Positions 6,308-13,865 of a DNA stretch of 18,375 nucleotides are shown piece by piece. Each line of letters begins with the position of its first letter. Position 1 is the first letter of the stretch. The notes under the pieces are model-generated. The model searched no databases. It was given only the letters and a program-made list of their open reading frames with translations, and was not told the origin of the DNA. The stretch is taken from positions 1 through 18,375 of the forward strand of contig JBBRTW010000095.1 in the NCBI GenBank assembly GCA_038244055.1, read 5' to 3'. Source of the stretch: DASPKW01 sp038244055 (GTDB lineage: Bacteria > Planctomycetota > Phycisphaerae > Tepidisphaerales > Tepidisphaeraceae). The position numbers and the translations under genes were made by a program.

Positions 6308-7978
6308 ATGAGCCATACCCCCGGCGATTTTGGCCTGACTCCGCCGCCCGCGCCGGGCGAGCGTCCGCCGGACGATGTTTCTTCAGGCGGTTCGACTGGG
6401 GGATCGAGCGGCGGATCGGCTTCTCCGAGTGGCGGGCATGGGGCCGGCAACTGGTATCCGCCACCATGGCCCGGGCCCGGTTTCGCGCCGCCGGCGGGGT
6501 GGACGCCGCCATTGTCGGGTGGATTCGGGCCGGGTGGATTCGGGCCGGGTGGTTTCACACCCGCAGGCTTTGGCCCGGGCGGAGGGTATTCGCCGCCGCG
6601 CCGGCCAGCGCCTATTCCGCCGGCGGGGTCGGCGCGCGGGTCGTTTATGGCGGGGATGATGGCGTGGGTCGCGATCGCCATCGCCGTTGCCGCCATTGTC
6701 TTCAAATCATCCTGGACGCCCGATCGCTGGAGCGCGCACAAGGATGCCGCCACGCAGCCGGCCACACCCATCGAAATAGTTTATAGCTCGCGCCTCAAGA
6801 TGGTTTCTCGTTATGCCGTCGGGGCCAAACAACTCATGGGGCAGCAGGCTGCGGTGATGGCCCGGCAGGTGGAGGATCAGGCCGCCAATCCGATCGATGA
6901 ATTCCGCACGATTCCGGTGATCGCCGAACTGCGCGGCGCGGATGCGGCGCTGGAGCGCCTGGATCAATTCGAGGATGAGCATGAGGTCGTCCGGCTTCGC
7001 GAGGATGTGGATACGCTGCGCGGGCTTTATACCGATGGCCAATCCGCGCTTTCGGATACCCAGCGGCAGAGGCTTATCGCGCGGCATGGCTGGTTCGGCG
7101 AGCTGGCCGGGTCGTGGTCCCTGCCGGAAACTGATCCGCGGCGAAAGTCGGCTCTCGCGCCGGCGCGGCGGACCCTGATTACGATGATGAGCGTGATGAT
7201 GGTGGCCGGGATGGCCCTGCTGGCGGGGATCGCGCTTTCGATTGTCGCGATCATCATGCTGGCGCGGGGGACACTTTATCGAGCGTATCCCCGGCCGGAC
7301 CCGACTTCATCATCGAGCGTGTTCGCCGAGGCGTTCGCGCTCTACCTGTTGGGGATGATCGGTGTTTCGGTGGGCATCACTCTGTGGGTCCCCGATCCGG
7401 GGATCGCCTCGAGTTTCCTTTTGATCCCCACCGTGCCGCTCGCGCTGCTCTGGATGCGCCTTCGCGGGGTCGGATGGGGGGAGATGCGTTATGGGCTGGG
7501 ATTGCATGCGGGCGGCGGCTTCCTGCGCGAGGTCGGCTCGGGCGTGGTGGGGTATATTGCCGGCCTGCCCATCCTCGGCATCGGCATGCTGATTTCCTTT
7601 TTTCTGATCAGCCACTTCGGGCAGCCGGGGCAGGGAGGACATCCGATCCAGGATATGCCGATCGAGTCGGCGCGCGATGTCATCCAGCTCCTTCTTCTCG
7701 CCTCGGTGATGGCACCAGTGCTGGAGGAGATGATGTTTCGCGGCGCGCTGTTCCACCATCTGCGCCGCAAGTTCGGTTGGCTGGTCTCGTCGCTGATCGT
7801 CAGCCTGGTTTTCGCGGCGATTCATCCGCAGGGGTGGATGGCGATCCCGGCACTGGGATCGGTGGCGATCGTTCTGGCCGGCCTGCGCGAATGGCGCGGG
7901 TCCATCATCGCGTCGATGGCGGCGCATGCGCTCAACAATGGGGTCATCGTGCTGATTATGGCGCTGACGATGAGTTGA
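6308..7978 (+). CDS. CPBP family intramembrane metalloprotease with Pro/Gly-rich N-terminus
   Basis: This 556-residue membrane protein has the three CPBP (CAAX protease/bacteriocin-processing, PF02517) motifs near its C-terminus: EEMMFR (Glu473, Glu474, Arg478), FAAIH (Phe502, His506) and HALNN (His540, Asn544). The catalytic glutamates and histidines are intact. The first about 110 residues are Pro/Gly-rich with repeated GGFGPGG units, predicted disordered and cytoplasmic. A transmembrane helix follows (near bases 6645-6706), then a soluble segment of about 150 residues with an acidic helical part (LDQFEDEHEVVRLRED), and then a multi-pass region. CPBP proteases cleave membrane-embedded substrates; this one's substrate is unknown. 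ATG 6308 is the first plausible start, since the frame before it runs into the repeat element. No clear Shine-Dalgarno is seen. Confidence 0.88.
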   Translation: MSHTPGDFGLTPPPAPGERPPDDVSSGGSTGGSSGGSASPSGGHGAGNWYPPPWPGPGFAPPAGWTPPLSGGFGPGGFGPGGFTPAGFGPGGGYSPPRRPAPIPPAGSARGSFMAGMMAWVAIAIAVAAIVFKSSWTPDRWSAHKDAATQPATPIEIVYSSRLKMVSRYAVGAKQLMGQQAAVMARQVEDQAANPIDEFRTIPVIAELRGADAALERLDQFEDEHEVVRLREDVDTLRGLYTDGQSALSDTQRQRLIARHGWFGELAGSWSLPETDPRRKSALAPARRTLITMMSVMMVAGMALLAGIALSIVAIIMLARGTLYRAYPRPDPTSSSSVFAEAFALYLLGMIGVSVGITLWVPDPGIASSFLLIPTVPLALLWMRLRGVGWGEMRYGLGLHAGGGFLREVGSGVVGYIAGLPILGIGMLISFFLISHFGQPGQGGHPIQDMPIESARDVIQLLLLASVMAPVLEEMMFRGALFHHLRRKFGWLVSSLIVSLVFAAIHPQGWMAIPALGSVAIVLAGLREWRGSIIASMAAHALNNGVIVLIMALTMS

Positions 7979-8013
7979 GTTGCGGCGCGGAGTCCCTGGA
8001 AATGTTCCGGTTT

Positions 8014-8035
8014 CCTCTCCTGTGCTCGGGAGAGG
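8014..8035. repeat. Hairpin of CCTCTCC/GGAGAGG type between convergent genes
   Basis: A 7-bp stem (8014-8020 with 8029-8035) with an 8-nt loop is followed by GTTAGGGTC. This sequence type (GGGAGAGGGTTAGGGT) recurs widely in bacterial genomes as a dispersed repeat. It lies 36 nt after the CPBP stop. There is no T tract, so terminator function is uncertain. Confidence 0.5.
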
Positions 8036-8058
8036 GTTAGGGTCTTGAGATGCGCCTT

Positions 8059-8086
8059 CAATCCGCAATCCGCAATCGACAATCCA
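8059..8086. repeat. Heptanucleotide tandem array, four CAATCCG-type units
   Basis: Units CAATCCG, CAATCCG, CAATCGA and CAATCCA are in tandem, followed by a partial CAAT. This is the same family as the array at 5280-5335, placed between the convergent stops of the CPBP and PilZ genes. Confidence 0.85.
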
Positions 8087-8096
8087 CAATGGATGC

Positions 8097-8564
8097 CTAC
8101 TCCCCTACTTCAAACATCCCCTGCTCGCGATTGAAATACATCGAGCCTTCGAACCATCCCTGCACCGCCTCGCGGCAGCGCAGGAGTGTGCAGTCGATCT
8201 TGATCGGCGACCCACCCAGGGGTGATGGGATCGTGAGAATCCCGCCATATCCCAGCGGGAGCCGATGCCGCGTCAAGAAGCCCAACCCTTTGGCATTCAC
8301 CTCCTTCACGAAAATCTGCCCGGGCACGCCATTGGGCACATCGCTGTAAAGCCGAAGCGCGGCGCTGACGCGGTAGGTGAACCGTGCCGCCTGCCGGCGA
8401 TCGGCCGAGCCGTAATTGCCCGCATCCAGCGCCGACATGATGAATTCAACCTCGGCCGGCAGCGCGGCCGCCCCCTGCGGGGCAATGACCTTCTGCACCT
8501 TGACCCCGGCCGGCTTGCGAATGGCCGGCGCTTTGGCGGATGCTGTGTCGGACGTCAATGTCAT
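8097..8564 (-). CDS. PilZ-like domain protein with degenerate c-di-GMP site
   Basis: This 155-residue protein has an N-terminal flexible Ala/Lys-rich part (1-35), a helix and then a PilZ-type beta barrel. The barrel opens with DRRQAARFTYRVSAALRL, giving the RxxxR motif (Arg57-Arg61). PilZ proteins bind cyclic di-GMP and control motility, adhesion or polysaccharide export. The second motif (D/N)xSxxG reads NAKGLG (90-95) with Lys in place of Ser, so ligand binding may be altered. The barrel ends with GWFEGSMYFNREQ. ATG 8564 is chosen because GGAG sits 7-8 nt upstream; the frame upstream of it is only translated repeat. The gene stands alone, with convergent CPBP downstream. Confidence 0.75.
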   Translation of the reverse strand: MTLTSDTASAKAPAIRKPAGVKVQKVIAPQGAAALPAEVEFIMSALDAGNYGSADRRQAARFTYRVSAALRLYSDVPNGVPGQIFVKEVNAKGLGFLTRHRLPLGYGGILTIPSPLGGSPIKIDCTLLRCREAVQGWFEGSMYFNREQGMFEVGE

Positions 8565-8690
8565 GATTTCTCCGAAATATGCTGTAACCCATTGGCCTGA
8601 GCGCTCATCGTCCCCGGCCAAGTCGGATGTACGATTCAGGGGGGAGCAGGGCAAATGGCGGGGTGGAATTGAATGCCGGGAAACGTGAAA

Positions 8691-8767
8691 CTTGAATACA
8701 TGAAACATGAAGATGGGGTGGGGCAAATAGTGGCGATTCTTCATGTTTCATGTCTTCATGTTTCAAG
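8691..8767. repeat. Inverted short-repeat element of ACATGAA heptamers
   Basis: The left arm has CTTGAAT, ACATGAA, ACATGAA (8691-8711). The right arm (8740-8767) has TTCATGT units. A 16-bp perfect inverted repeat (8698-8713 with 8738-8753) can form a hairpin with a 24-nt loop. The design matches the CAATCCG arrays (7-nt unit, opposing arms) but the sequence is unrelated. Confidence 0.8.
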
Positions 8768-8787
8768 ATTTCCGCTGTGACATCCCT

Positions 8788-8816
8788 CTGACAGCCTGCG
8801 AAGACCTTGTTATAGG
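8788..8816 (+). promoter_or_regulatory. Predicted sigma70-type promoter for the membrane HTH gene
   Basis: CTGACA (8788-8793), a 17-nt spacer, then TATAGG (8811-8816): five of six and four of six consensus bases with ideal spacing. The predicted start near 8823 gives a leader of about 115 nt that includes the hairpin at 8849-8885. Confidence 0.5.
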
Positions 8817-8848
8817 ACTTTTGTCGGTTAAAACAGTCAAGTGACATT

Positions 8849-8885
8849 GGTCGGCCACGGCAAGATGCCGTGCTACATGCCGACC
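8849..8885 (-). repeat. REP-like hairpin in the leader of the HTH gene
   Basis: Read on the minus strand, GTAG (8876-8873) is followed by a 7-bp stem CACGGCA-TCT-TGCCGTG. An outer 7-bp pair (8849-8855 with 8879-8885) closes it. A second small hairpin (CTCCG...CGGAG) follows before the Shine-Dalgarno. Head and stem match the other GTAG-headed units. Confidence 0.7.
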
Positions 8886-8938
8886 TCCGGGCTGGCGGAG
8901 CCGGCCTGGGCATGGATGCTCTAAGTAAGGAGGCTTCA

Positions 8939-9691
8939 ATGCCTTACGCCTGGCAGTCAGTCGAAGAGGCCGCGGTGACACTGGGGGTTTCAACACGCAC
9001 ATTGCATCGCCGAATCTCCAAAGGGGAGGTGGAAACGCGCCTCGATGATGGCAGACGCGAAGTGCTGGTCTGTCTGCCGGATGCCGAATCGGAGGAATTG
9101 GCTGATGAAGTTGAAGCGCCCGTATCGGAGGTGACCGGATCGCCCGAGCCCCCTCAGATGAACAATTCCCAAGCCTATCAGCCATCGCATTCAAATAGTG
9201 CGAATTCGTTTGAGGGCGCGAATTCTTATGGCGGCGTCAATTCAACCGCCATCGTGCTGGCCCAGAAGGAAGTCGCCCTGGCGAATGAGAAAGTCCGGCG
9301 GACAGAACTGGCGCTGGCCGCCTTCCAGCACACCTCGGCGCTACTGGAGCGCGAGGCCTGGCGGACACGGATCTCCGCCCGGCTGGCCTGGGCGGCGGTA
9401 GCCTCTTTGGCGGTCGGCGTTTATATCGCGGTGGGATGGACCGCGACACAGGTGACGCGTCACAAGACGGATAATGAGCATCTCATTCAGCAGGTCAAAG
9501 CGGCCTCAAGCACATTGGATCAGCGGGAAACCGAGGTCAGCCAGCTCCGCGATAAGCTGAGCAAGGCGGAGCAGTTAGCAGCCCACAGCCAGGGTGAGCT
9601 TGAGGCGACTAAGGCGTCGATGGTGCGGAAGCCCGCAACGACGCAGCCGGGCTTGCTGGAGCGGATGGCCAAGGTGCTGATCGATCCGTAA
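8939..9691 (+). CDS. Membrane-anchored protein with N-terminal HTH (excisionase/MerR-like) domain
   Basis: This is a 250-residue protein. Residues about 4-45 (WQSVEEAAVTLGVSTRTLHRRISKG) match the HTH_17/excisionase-type winged helix: the SVEEAA helix, then LGVSTRTLHRRI as recognition unit. A low-complexity Ser/Asn-rich linker follows (about 75-105), then a helical stretch. One transmembrane helix (about 149-171, LAWAAVASLAVGVYIAVGW) comes next, then a coiled coil (about 178-225, TLDQRETEVSQLRDKLSKAE) and a short tail. With HTH inside, the coiled coil would be outside the membrane. The start is fixed by AAGGAGG (8927-8933) 5 nt upstream. No partner gene is adjacent, so a one-component membrane regulator or a DNA-membrane tether are both possible. 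DNA binding is inferred from the fold pattern. Confidence 0.75.
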   Translation: MPYAWQSVEEAAVTLGVSTRTLHRRISKGEVETRLDDGRREVLVCLPDAESEELADEVEAPVSEVTGSPEPPQMNNSQAYQPSHSNSANSFEGANSYGGVNSTAIVLAQKEVALANEKVRRTELALAAFQHTSALLEREAWRTRISARLAWAAVASLAVGVYIAVGWTATQVTRHKTDNEHLIQQVKAASSTLDQRETEVSQLRDKLSKAEQLAAHSQGELEATKASMVRKPATTQPGLLERMAKVLIDP

Positions 9692-9893
9692 TGATTATGG
9701 TGTAGGCCGGGTGGTTTGGGGGAATTGGGAATAGGATTGGGATGAGGATTAGGTGGGACACAGCGCGTTTTTTCGGACTTTATCCGAACGAATCGCGCAG
9801 AATATCTGTATAGTTTACGTCCCCTTGAAACGGGACCGCCGTGGAGGGCGTCCCCTATACGGAGCAAAGTGGGTTTACGGAGGCAGTCTAGCG

Positions 9894-11756
9894 ATGTCGA
9901 AGCAATCTTTTTCCCGGCGGGCTCAACGCGCAAATTCAGACGTAGCTCGACATTCCGATGTCGAGTCGGGGTTATCAGTTTCGAAACGCGCCGCGTCAAA
10001 GCAGACTCGACATCGGAATGTCGAGCTACCTGTCGAGATACAGCCTCTGGAAGGGCGCATGATGTTATCTGGTGGGGCAAGCGCAATCAGCGCACTGGCG
10101 GAACAGCCGGTTGCGGCGATTCCAATGTTTCATCGCGCGGCGGTCGTGCAAGTGCCCACTCAGGTGACAGTGCTGCAGAATCTGACGACATCGGTCTTCG
10201 GGCAGAAGACGACCTTCACGGCGACGGTTCGCCGGACCAGCGGCCGGGGGATTCCAACCGGGACGGTCACATTCAAATCCAAGGGCGTCAGCATCGGCGC
10301 GGTGGCGACGGATGCGAACGGCGTGGCGACATTGACCTTCACGACTCAACTGGTGATCGGCGCGGATGCGATCACGGCCGTGTATGGCGGGGCGACGGCT
10401 TACGCACCCAGCACATCGGCCGCGATTACCCACACAGTGACCAAGGCCAACACCGCGACGACACTGTCGGCTAGCAGTTCCTCGGCGACTTTCGGCGGGG
10501 TGGTAACGCTGACGGCGACATTGCTGCCGGTTAACCCGGGGCGGGGATATCCCACGGGCACGGTGACATTCAAATCCAATGGGACGACGATCGGCACCGG
10601 CACGCTCAATGCAACGGGCGTGGCGACTTTCGCGGCCGGGACTCAACTGACTGTGGGGACGGATCAGCTTACCGCGGTTTACGGGGGCTCGGCCAACTAC
10701 AACGCCAGCAGTTCGGCGCAGGTGGCGCATTCGGTGGCGCAGGCGGCGACGACGACGACACTGACCTCCAGCGCCGCGACGACTTTCTTCGGCTCACCGG
10801 TGAAATTCACGGCTCAGTTGCTGCCGGTAGCGCCGGGGCGCGGTTACCCCACCGGCTCGGTGCAGTTCTATGATGGGGCGACACTGCTCGGAACGGCGAC
10901 CCTCAACGCGACCGGGCAGGCTGGCTGGACTAAAACCGATTTCTACAAGGGCGCGCACAGCATCACCGCGAAATATGTCGGCGTATCAGGCTACGCGGCC
11001 AGTCAGTCGGCCGTGTTGACGCAGACGTTCAATATGCCGACGACGACCGATGTCTATTCGCCCAACAATCTGCAGGCGGCCACGCTCGTCAGCGGCAGCG
11101 GCGCCGGCGCGGTTGCGGGGCAGGGTTTGACCGTGAACTACACGGGCTACCTGACCGACGGCACGAAGTTCGACAGCTCCTTGAACCCGGGGCATACACC
11201 GTTTGATTTCCTGCTGGGCAACGGCAATGTGATCGTCGGCTGGGATAAAGGCCTGCTCGGCGCGAAGGTGGGCGAGCAGCGGTTGTTGATCGTGCCCCCG
11301 GCCCTCGGCTATGGCGCCGGCGGCCAGGGGAACATTCCCGGCAACGCAACCCTCTACTTCATCGTGAAAATCCTGGCGTTCGACAAGCCCACGATCGTCA
11401 TTCACGGCGGGACGAATCAGGCCGTTCAAATGACCAGCGGCCAGGCCGCTTCCAGCACCAACCTCACCGCGTTTGGAAGCATCGCGATGAATGCCAGCAG
11501 CGCGGTCTCGACCTTCTCGATCAACGCCGGCAACGCGGCCGGGCTGGGCTTCACGACCAACCCGGCGATCGTGCTGGCCGGAACCAACGCCGCCGATTTC
11601 ACGCTGACCCAGCCGGTGATCGCCAACGGCACGGCGACCTTCACCGTGAAGTTCAATCCCAAGTCGAAGGGCGCCAAGAGCGCCACGGTCACGATTAATT
11701 CGACGGACCCGGTGACGCCGGGGTTTGTGATTAATGTGACGGGGACGGGGGTGTGA
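9894..11756 (+). CDS. Secreted modular protein: three Ig-like repeats, FKBP-type isomerase, choice-of-anchor D domain
   Basis: This 620-residue protein has LEGRMMLSG (52-60) near its N-terminus, the planctomycete extracellular motif that marks exported giant proteins. Three bacterial Ig-like (Big_3_5 type) repeats of about 95 residues follow (about 90-380), each with PTGTVTFKS/PTGSVQFYD and a TAVYGG/TAKYVG strand. An FKBP-type peptidyl-prolyl isomerase domain comes next (about 395-495: VNYTGYLTDGTKFDSS, VIVGWDKGLLGAKVGEQR, LGYGAGGQGNIPGNATLYF). The C-terminus (about 500-620) fits choice-of-anchor D (GTNAADFTLTQP, FTVKFNPKSKGAKSATVTI). ATG 9894 is chosen because GGAGG (9879-9883) lies 10 nt upstream; an in-frame GTG at 9753 adds an unlikely leader. 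Residues 17-46 are encoded by an inserted palindromic repeat. It probably acts at the cell surface; target proteins are unknown. Confidence 0.9.
   Translation: MSKQSFSRRAQRANSDVARHSDVESGLSVSKRAASKQTRHRNVELPVEIQPLEGRMMLSGGASAISALAEQPVAAIPMFHRAAVVQVPTQVTVLQNLTTSVFGQKTTFTATVRRTSGRGIPTGTVTFKSKGVSIGAVATDANGVATLTFTTQLVIGADAITAVYGGATAYAPSTSAAITHTVTKANTATTLSASSSSATFGGVVTLTATLLPVNPGRGYPTGTVTFKSNGTTIGTGTLNATGVATFAAGTQLTVGTDQLTAVYGGSANYNASSSAQVAHSVAQAATTTTLTSSAATTFFGSPVKFTAQLLPVAPGRGYPTGSVQFYDGATLLGTATLNATGQAGWTKTDFYKGAHSITAKYVGVSGYAASQSAVLTQTFNMPTTTDVYSPNNLQAATLVSGSGAGAVAGQGLTVNYTGYLTDGTKFDSSLNPGHTPFDFLLGNGNVIVGWDKGLLGAKVGEQRLLIVPPALGYGAGGQGNIPGNATLYFIVKILAFDKPTIVIHGGTNQAVQMTSGQAASSTNLTAFGSIAMNASSAVSTFSINAGNAAGLGFTTNPAIVLAGTNAADFTLTQPVIANGTATFTVKFNPKSKGAKSATVTINSTDPVTPGFVINVTGTGV
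9942..10029. repeat. REPIN-like element inside the coding sequence of the secreted protein
   Basis: Two 25-bp arms (9942-9966 and 10005-10029) are perfect reverse complements separated by 38 bp. Each arm begins with GTAG at the outer end and folds on its own as CTCGACAT-TCCG-ATGTCGAG. The element lies within codons 17-46 of the 9894 gene, between its start and the LEGRMMLSG motif, and reads through without a stop. Confidence 0.9.
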
Positions 11757-11760
11757 GGAA

Positions 11761-11788
11761 TTGCGGATTGTGGATTGCGGATTGCGGA
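11761..11788. repeat. Heptanucleotide tandem array, four TTGCGGA-type units
   Basis: TTGCGGA, TTGTGGA, TTGCGGA and TTGCGGA begin 4 nt after the stop of the secreted protein gene. This is the same family as the arrays at 5237-5335 and 8059-8086, again just past a gene end. Confidence 0.88.
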
Positions 11789-11914
11789 TTGAGTTTGGTT
11801 TTCAAGGGGTAATGCAAGCCTCGAAATCCGCAGTCGAACGTGCGCTGGCTGCGGCATGCACGAGATGGTTGCATTCGATGCCGAAGTAAACACCGCATTG
11901 ATCAACGGGTCTTA

Positions 11915-12973
11915 TTAGCTCGGATTGCTTTCCGCCGCAGGTGGGCGCGCGTGGTTTGTTCCGATCCACCTTCGAATTTGTTCCGGCGCATCCGCGCTCA
12001 TACCCTGCTTTGCCAGCACCCATGTGACGCCGGATTTGGTCCGTAATGTGAGCGTATTCGGTGTGACGAAAAGACCAATCATGTGCTGCCAATTCACTTC
12101 CAGTTTTCGGCCAGGATATTCGATCGTCATTCCCGTTGAATCGAGGAGGATGCGTCTCTGCGGGTACAATTCATGTCGAATGCGCATTCGTTCACGGTGA
12201 TCTTTGGCCTCACCAAAGAACGCCGACCAGAGGACGATTGTCACAAGCACCATGATGGCCGTTCCCACAAGGCATACGCCGCCAAGTGCCCAGGTGAGCA
12301 AAAGCGTTCCGGTTGCTCCGAGCGGCCCGGCAGTTAAGGCGACCCGAAGCAGCCAAAGCAATCCGCGCGAGGCGGCAAGGTTGCCTTCTCGCAGGTGCTT
12401 CTGGGTCGAAGCTTCATGAGTCGCAATTGCACCGGCCGGCAGAGATGAGGGCGTGGCGGTGCCGTTAGTGGCCGAATCGAATGCCTGGCTGCGTGCCCGC
12501 TGAATCATGTTTCGAATCATTTGGCGGAAGCGTTCGAGGGCGATTTCCGAATCGAACGCGCGCTTGGGGATGACCCATCCTTCCCGCAGGCGGGAATAGA
12601 GCACGATCGATTGGGGGGATTCCAAGGCGTTTTCGATGAAGCTCCAGTCGACCTGGTCCGATCGATCGGCCTGCTGAAAATGTATTCCCTTTTGCGTCAT
12701 CTTGACCTTGGTGGACTCATTGTGCCACTTCTCGGCGAGTCGTCGGGCGATTGAAATCGGTAGAATCGTCCCGACCAATCCAACGACAACCAAGACCCAC
12801 CCTCCGTATATCGCCCCTCGTTCCCATGCAGACCGTGGGGGCTCTGGCGGCGGCGGCGAACCGGTCTGCTTTTTGGGTCCGTGAAGGACGACGAAGAGCA
12901 TCACCGCGAGCGCGATGAACAGCACCCATCCAAACAGTCCGCGTGCCATGCGCTTTCCGTCGCTATCGTGCAT
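11915..12973 (-). CDS. Membrane protein with two YcxB-like domains
   Basis: This 352-residue protein seems to be an internal duplication. Two transmembrane helices (about 12-31 and 53-75) are followed by a YcxB-like domain (about 85-160: KVKMTQKGIHFQQADRSDQ, VDWSFIENALESPQSIVLYS, VIPKRAF). A linker and two more helices (about 205-260) precede a second similar domain (about 275-340: RRILLDSTGMTIEYPGRK, VNWQHMIGLFVTPNTLTLRT). YcxB-like (PF14317) domains are pleckstrin-like and of unknown function. The start at 12973 has GGAGG 5 nt upstream and overlaps the end of the upstream gene by 11 nt; ATG 13006 is also in frame. It is co-transcribed with 12963-13865. Confidence 0.75.
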   Translation of the reverse strand: MHDSDGKRMARGLFGWVLFIALAVMLFVVLHGPKKQTGSPPPPEPPRSAWERGAIYGGWVLVVVGLVGTILPISIARRLAEKWHNESTKVKMTQKGIHFQQADRSDQVDWSFIENALESPQSIVLYSRLREGWVIPKRAFDSEIALERFRQMIRNMIQRARSQAFDSATNGTATPSSLPAGAIATHEASTQKHLREGNLAASRGLLWLLRVALTAGPLGATGTLLLTWALGGVCLVGTAIMVLVTIVLWSAFFGEAKDHRERMRIRHELYPQRRILLDSTGMTIEYPGRKLEVNWQHMIGLFVTPNTLTLRTKSGVTWVLAKQGMSADAPEQIRRWIGTNHARPPAAESNPS

Positions 12974-13865
12974 TTGGGCCTCCGCCCGCTTGAGCGGCGC
13001 GCACATTTCTTAACAGCAGGGGTGGGATCACATAGCTCACGGCTTCGAAATCGGCCTTTGTTAGGACATATTCAAGTTCAATGGCTTCATTCGGATCCAA
13101 TTCCATGCTGGCGGCGGCAGCTTCCGGCGGTTCATGGGCATCGGGCTTGGGTGGGGGCATCTTGAGGGGAATTACGGGGAATGCTCCATCCGGGCTGAGC
13201 GCCTTCGAAAGCGGCGGGCCTTGAAGCGCTTCAGGGTCATACAGGCAGCGCGCGATGACACCGGGGGCCACCAGCAGTTGAACAATACTTCCCTCCTTTA
13301 GACCTCCCGCGAGCCGCGTTGGCACATTTAACTGCACTCGACGGTTGACGTTATAAAGTTGGAATGCGAACGTCGCATTGACGCCTTCGCCAACGCCCCG
13401 AAGGCCGACGTGGCAGACGCGAGCTTCGACCACCAGTGCCCGCATCAGGAAATCGGCCGTCACTCCCTGGTACGCGGAACTCACTCGAGGTAATGGCGCA
13501 TCGGGCGATGGCATCAGCGGGACGGGCGCCGGCGGGAGGATGGTTTGCTCCAAAGACGGTCCATCAGGTCCATCCCCTTTCGGACGGTCCTTCAGGCGGG
13601 ACACAAATAGTGGGCCGAAGACCCAAAGCAGTCCGCCCAGCGCATACCACGCGCTCAGGCCCTTGCCCTTCGAAAGTATGCCGCAAGCCCAGATTGTCAG
13701 CAGCAATCCGGCGGCAGCGCCACTGAGCAGGATGTTCCGGAAAAGTGGATTATCCGAACTGTTGATAACTCCATGGGGAAGCGCCACGAATGCCCAAACC
13801 AGCACGGCCGGAGGCAGTATGCCGCCTATTGCCCACATCAAGTTCACTATTGTGCTTCGGCTCAT
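12963..13865 (-). CDS. Hypothetical membrane protein upstream of the YcxB-like gene
   Basis: This is a 300-residue protein not assigned to a family. Three hydrophobic helices occupy about residues 5-28, 39-63 and 70-91. A Pro-rich linker (ILPPAPVPLMPSPDAPLPR) then leads to a soluble beta-rich domain (about 130-215) with YQGVTADFLMRALVVEARV and FAFQLYNVNRRVQLNVPTR. Such a domain could carry a ligand or partner site. A second Pro/Glu-rich segment (about 230-255) precedes a C-terminal helix. Its TAG stop lies inside the start region of the next gene (11-nt overlap), so the two products are probably made together and may form one membrane complex. The start has GGGA a few bases upstream. Function unknown. 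Confidence 0.7.
   Translation of the reverse strand: MSRSTIVNLMWAIGGILPPAVLVWAFVALPHGVINSSDNPLFRNILLSGAAAGLLLTIWACGILSKGKGLSAWYALGGLLWVFGPLFVSRLKDRPKGDGPDGPSLEQTILPPAPVPLMPSPDAPLPRVSSAYQGVTADFLMRALVVEARVCHVGLRGVGEGVNATFAFQLYNVNRRVQLNVPTRLAGGLKEGSIVQLLVAPGVIARCLYDPEALQGPPLSKALSPDGAFPVIPLKMPPPKPDAHEPPEAAAASMELDPNEAIELEYVLTKADFEAVSYVIPPLLLRNVRAAQAGGGPNAR

Noticed and set aside
6265..6771. 168-residue minus-strand Pro/Gly-rich frame
   Set aside because: It mirrors the Pro/Gly-rich N-terminus of the CPBP gene on the other strand.
9809..9814. TATAGT as -10 of a promoter for the secreted protein gene
   Set aside because: No acceptable -35 is found 16-18 nt upstream (the region reads GAACGA), so no promoter call was made.
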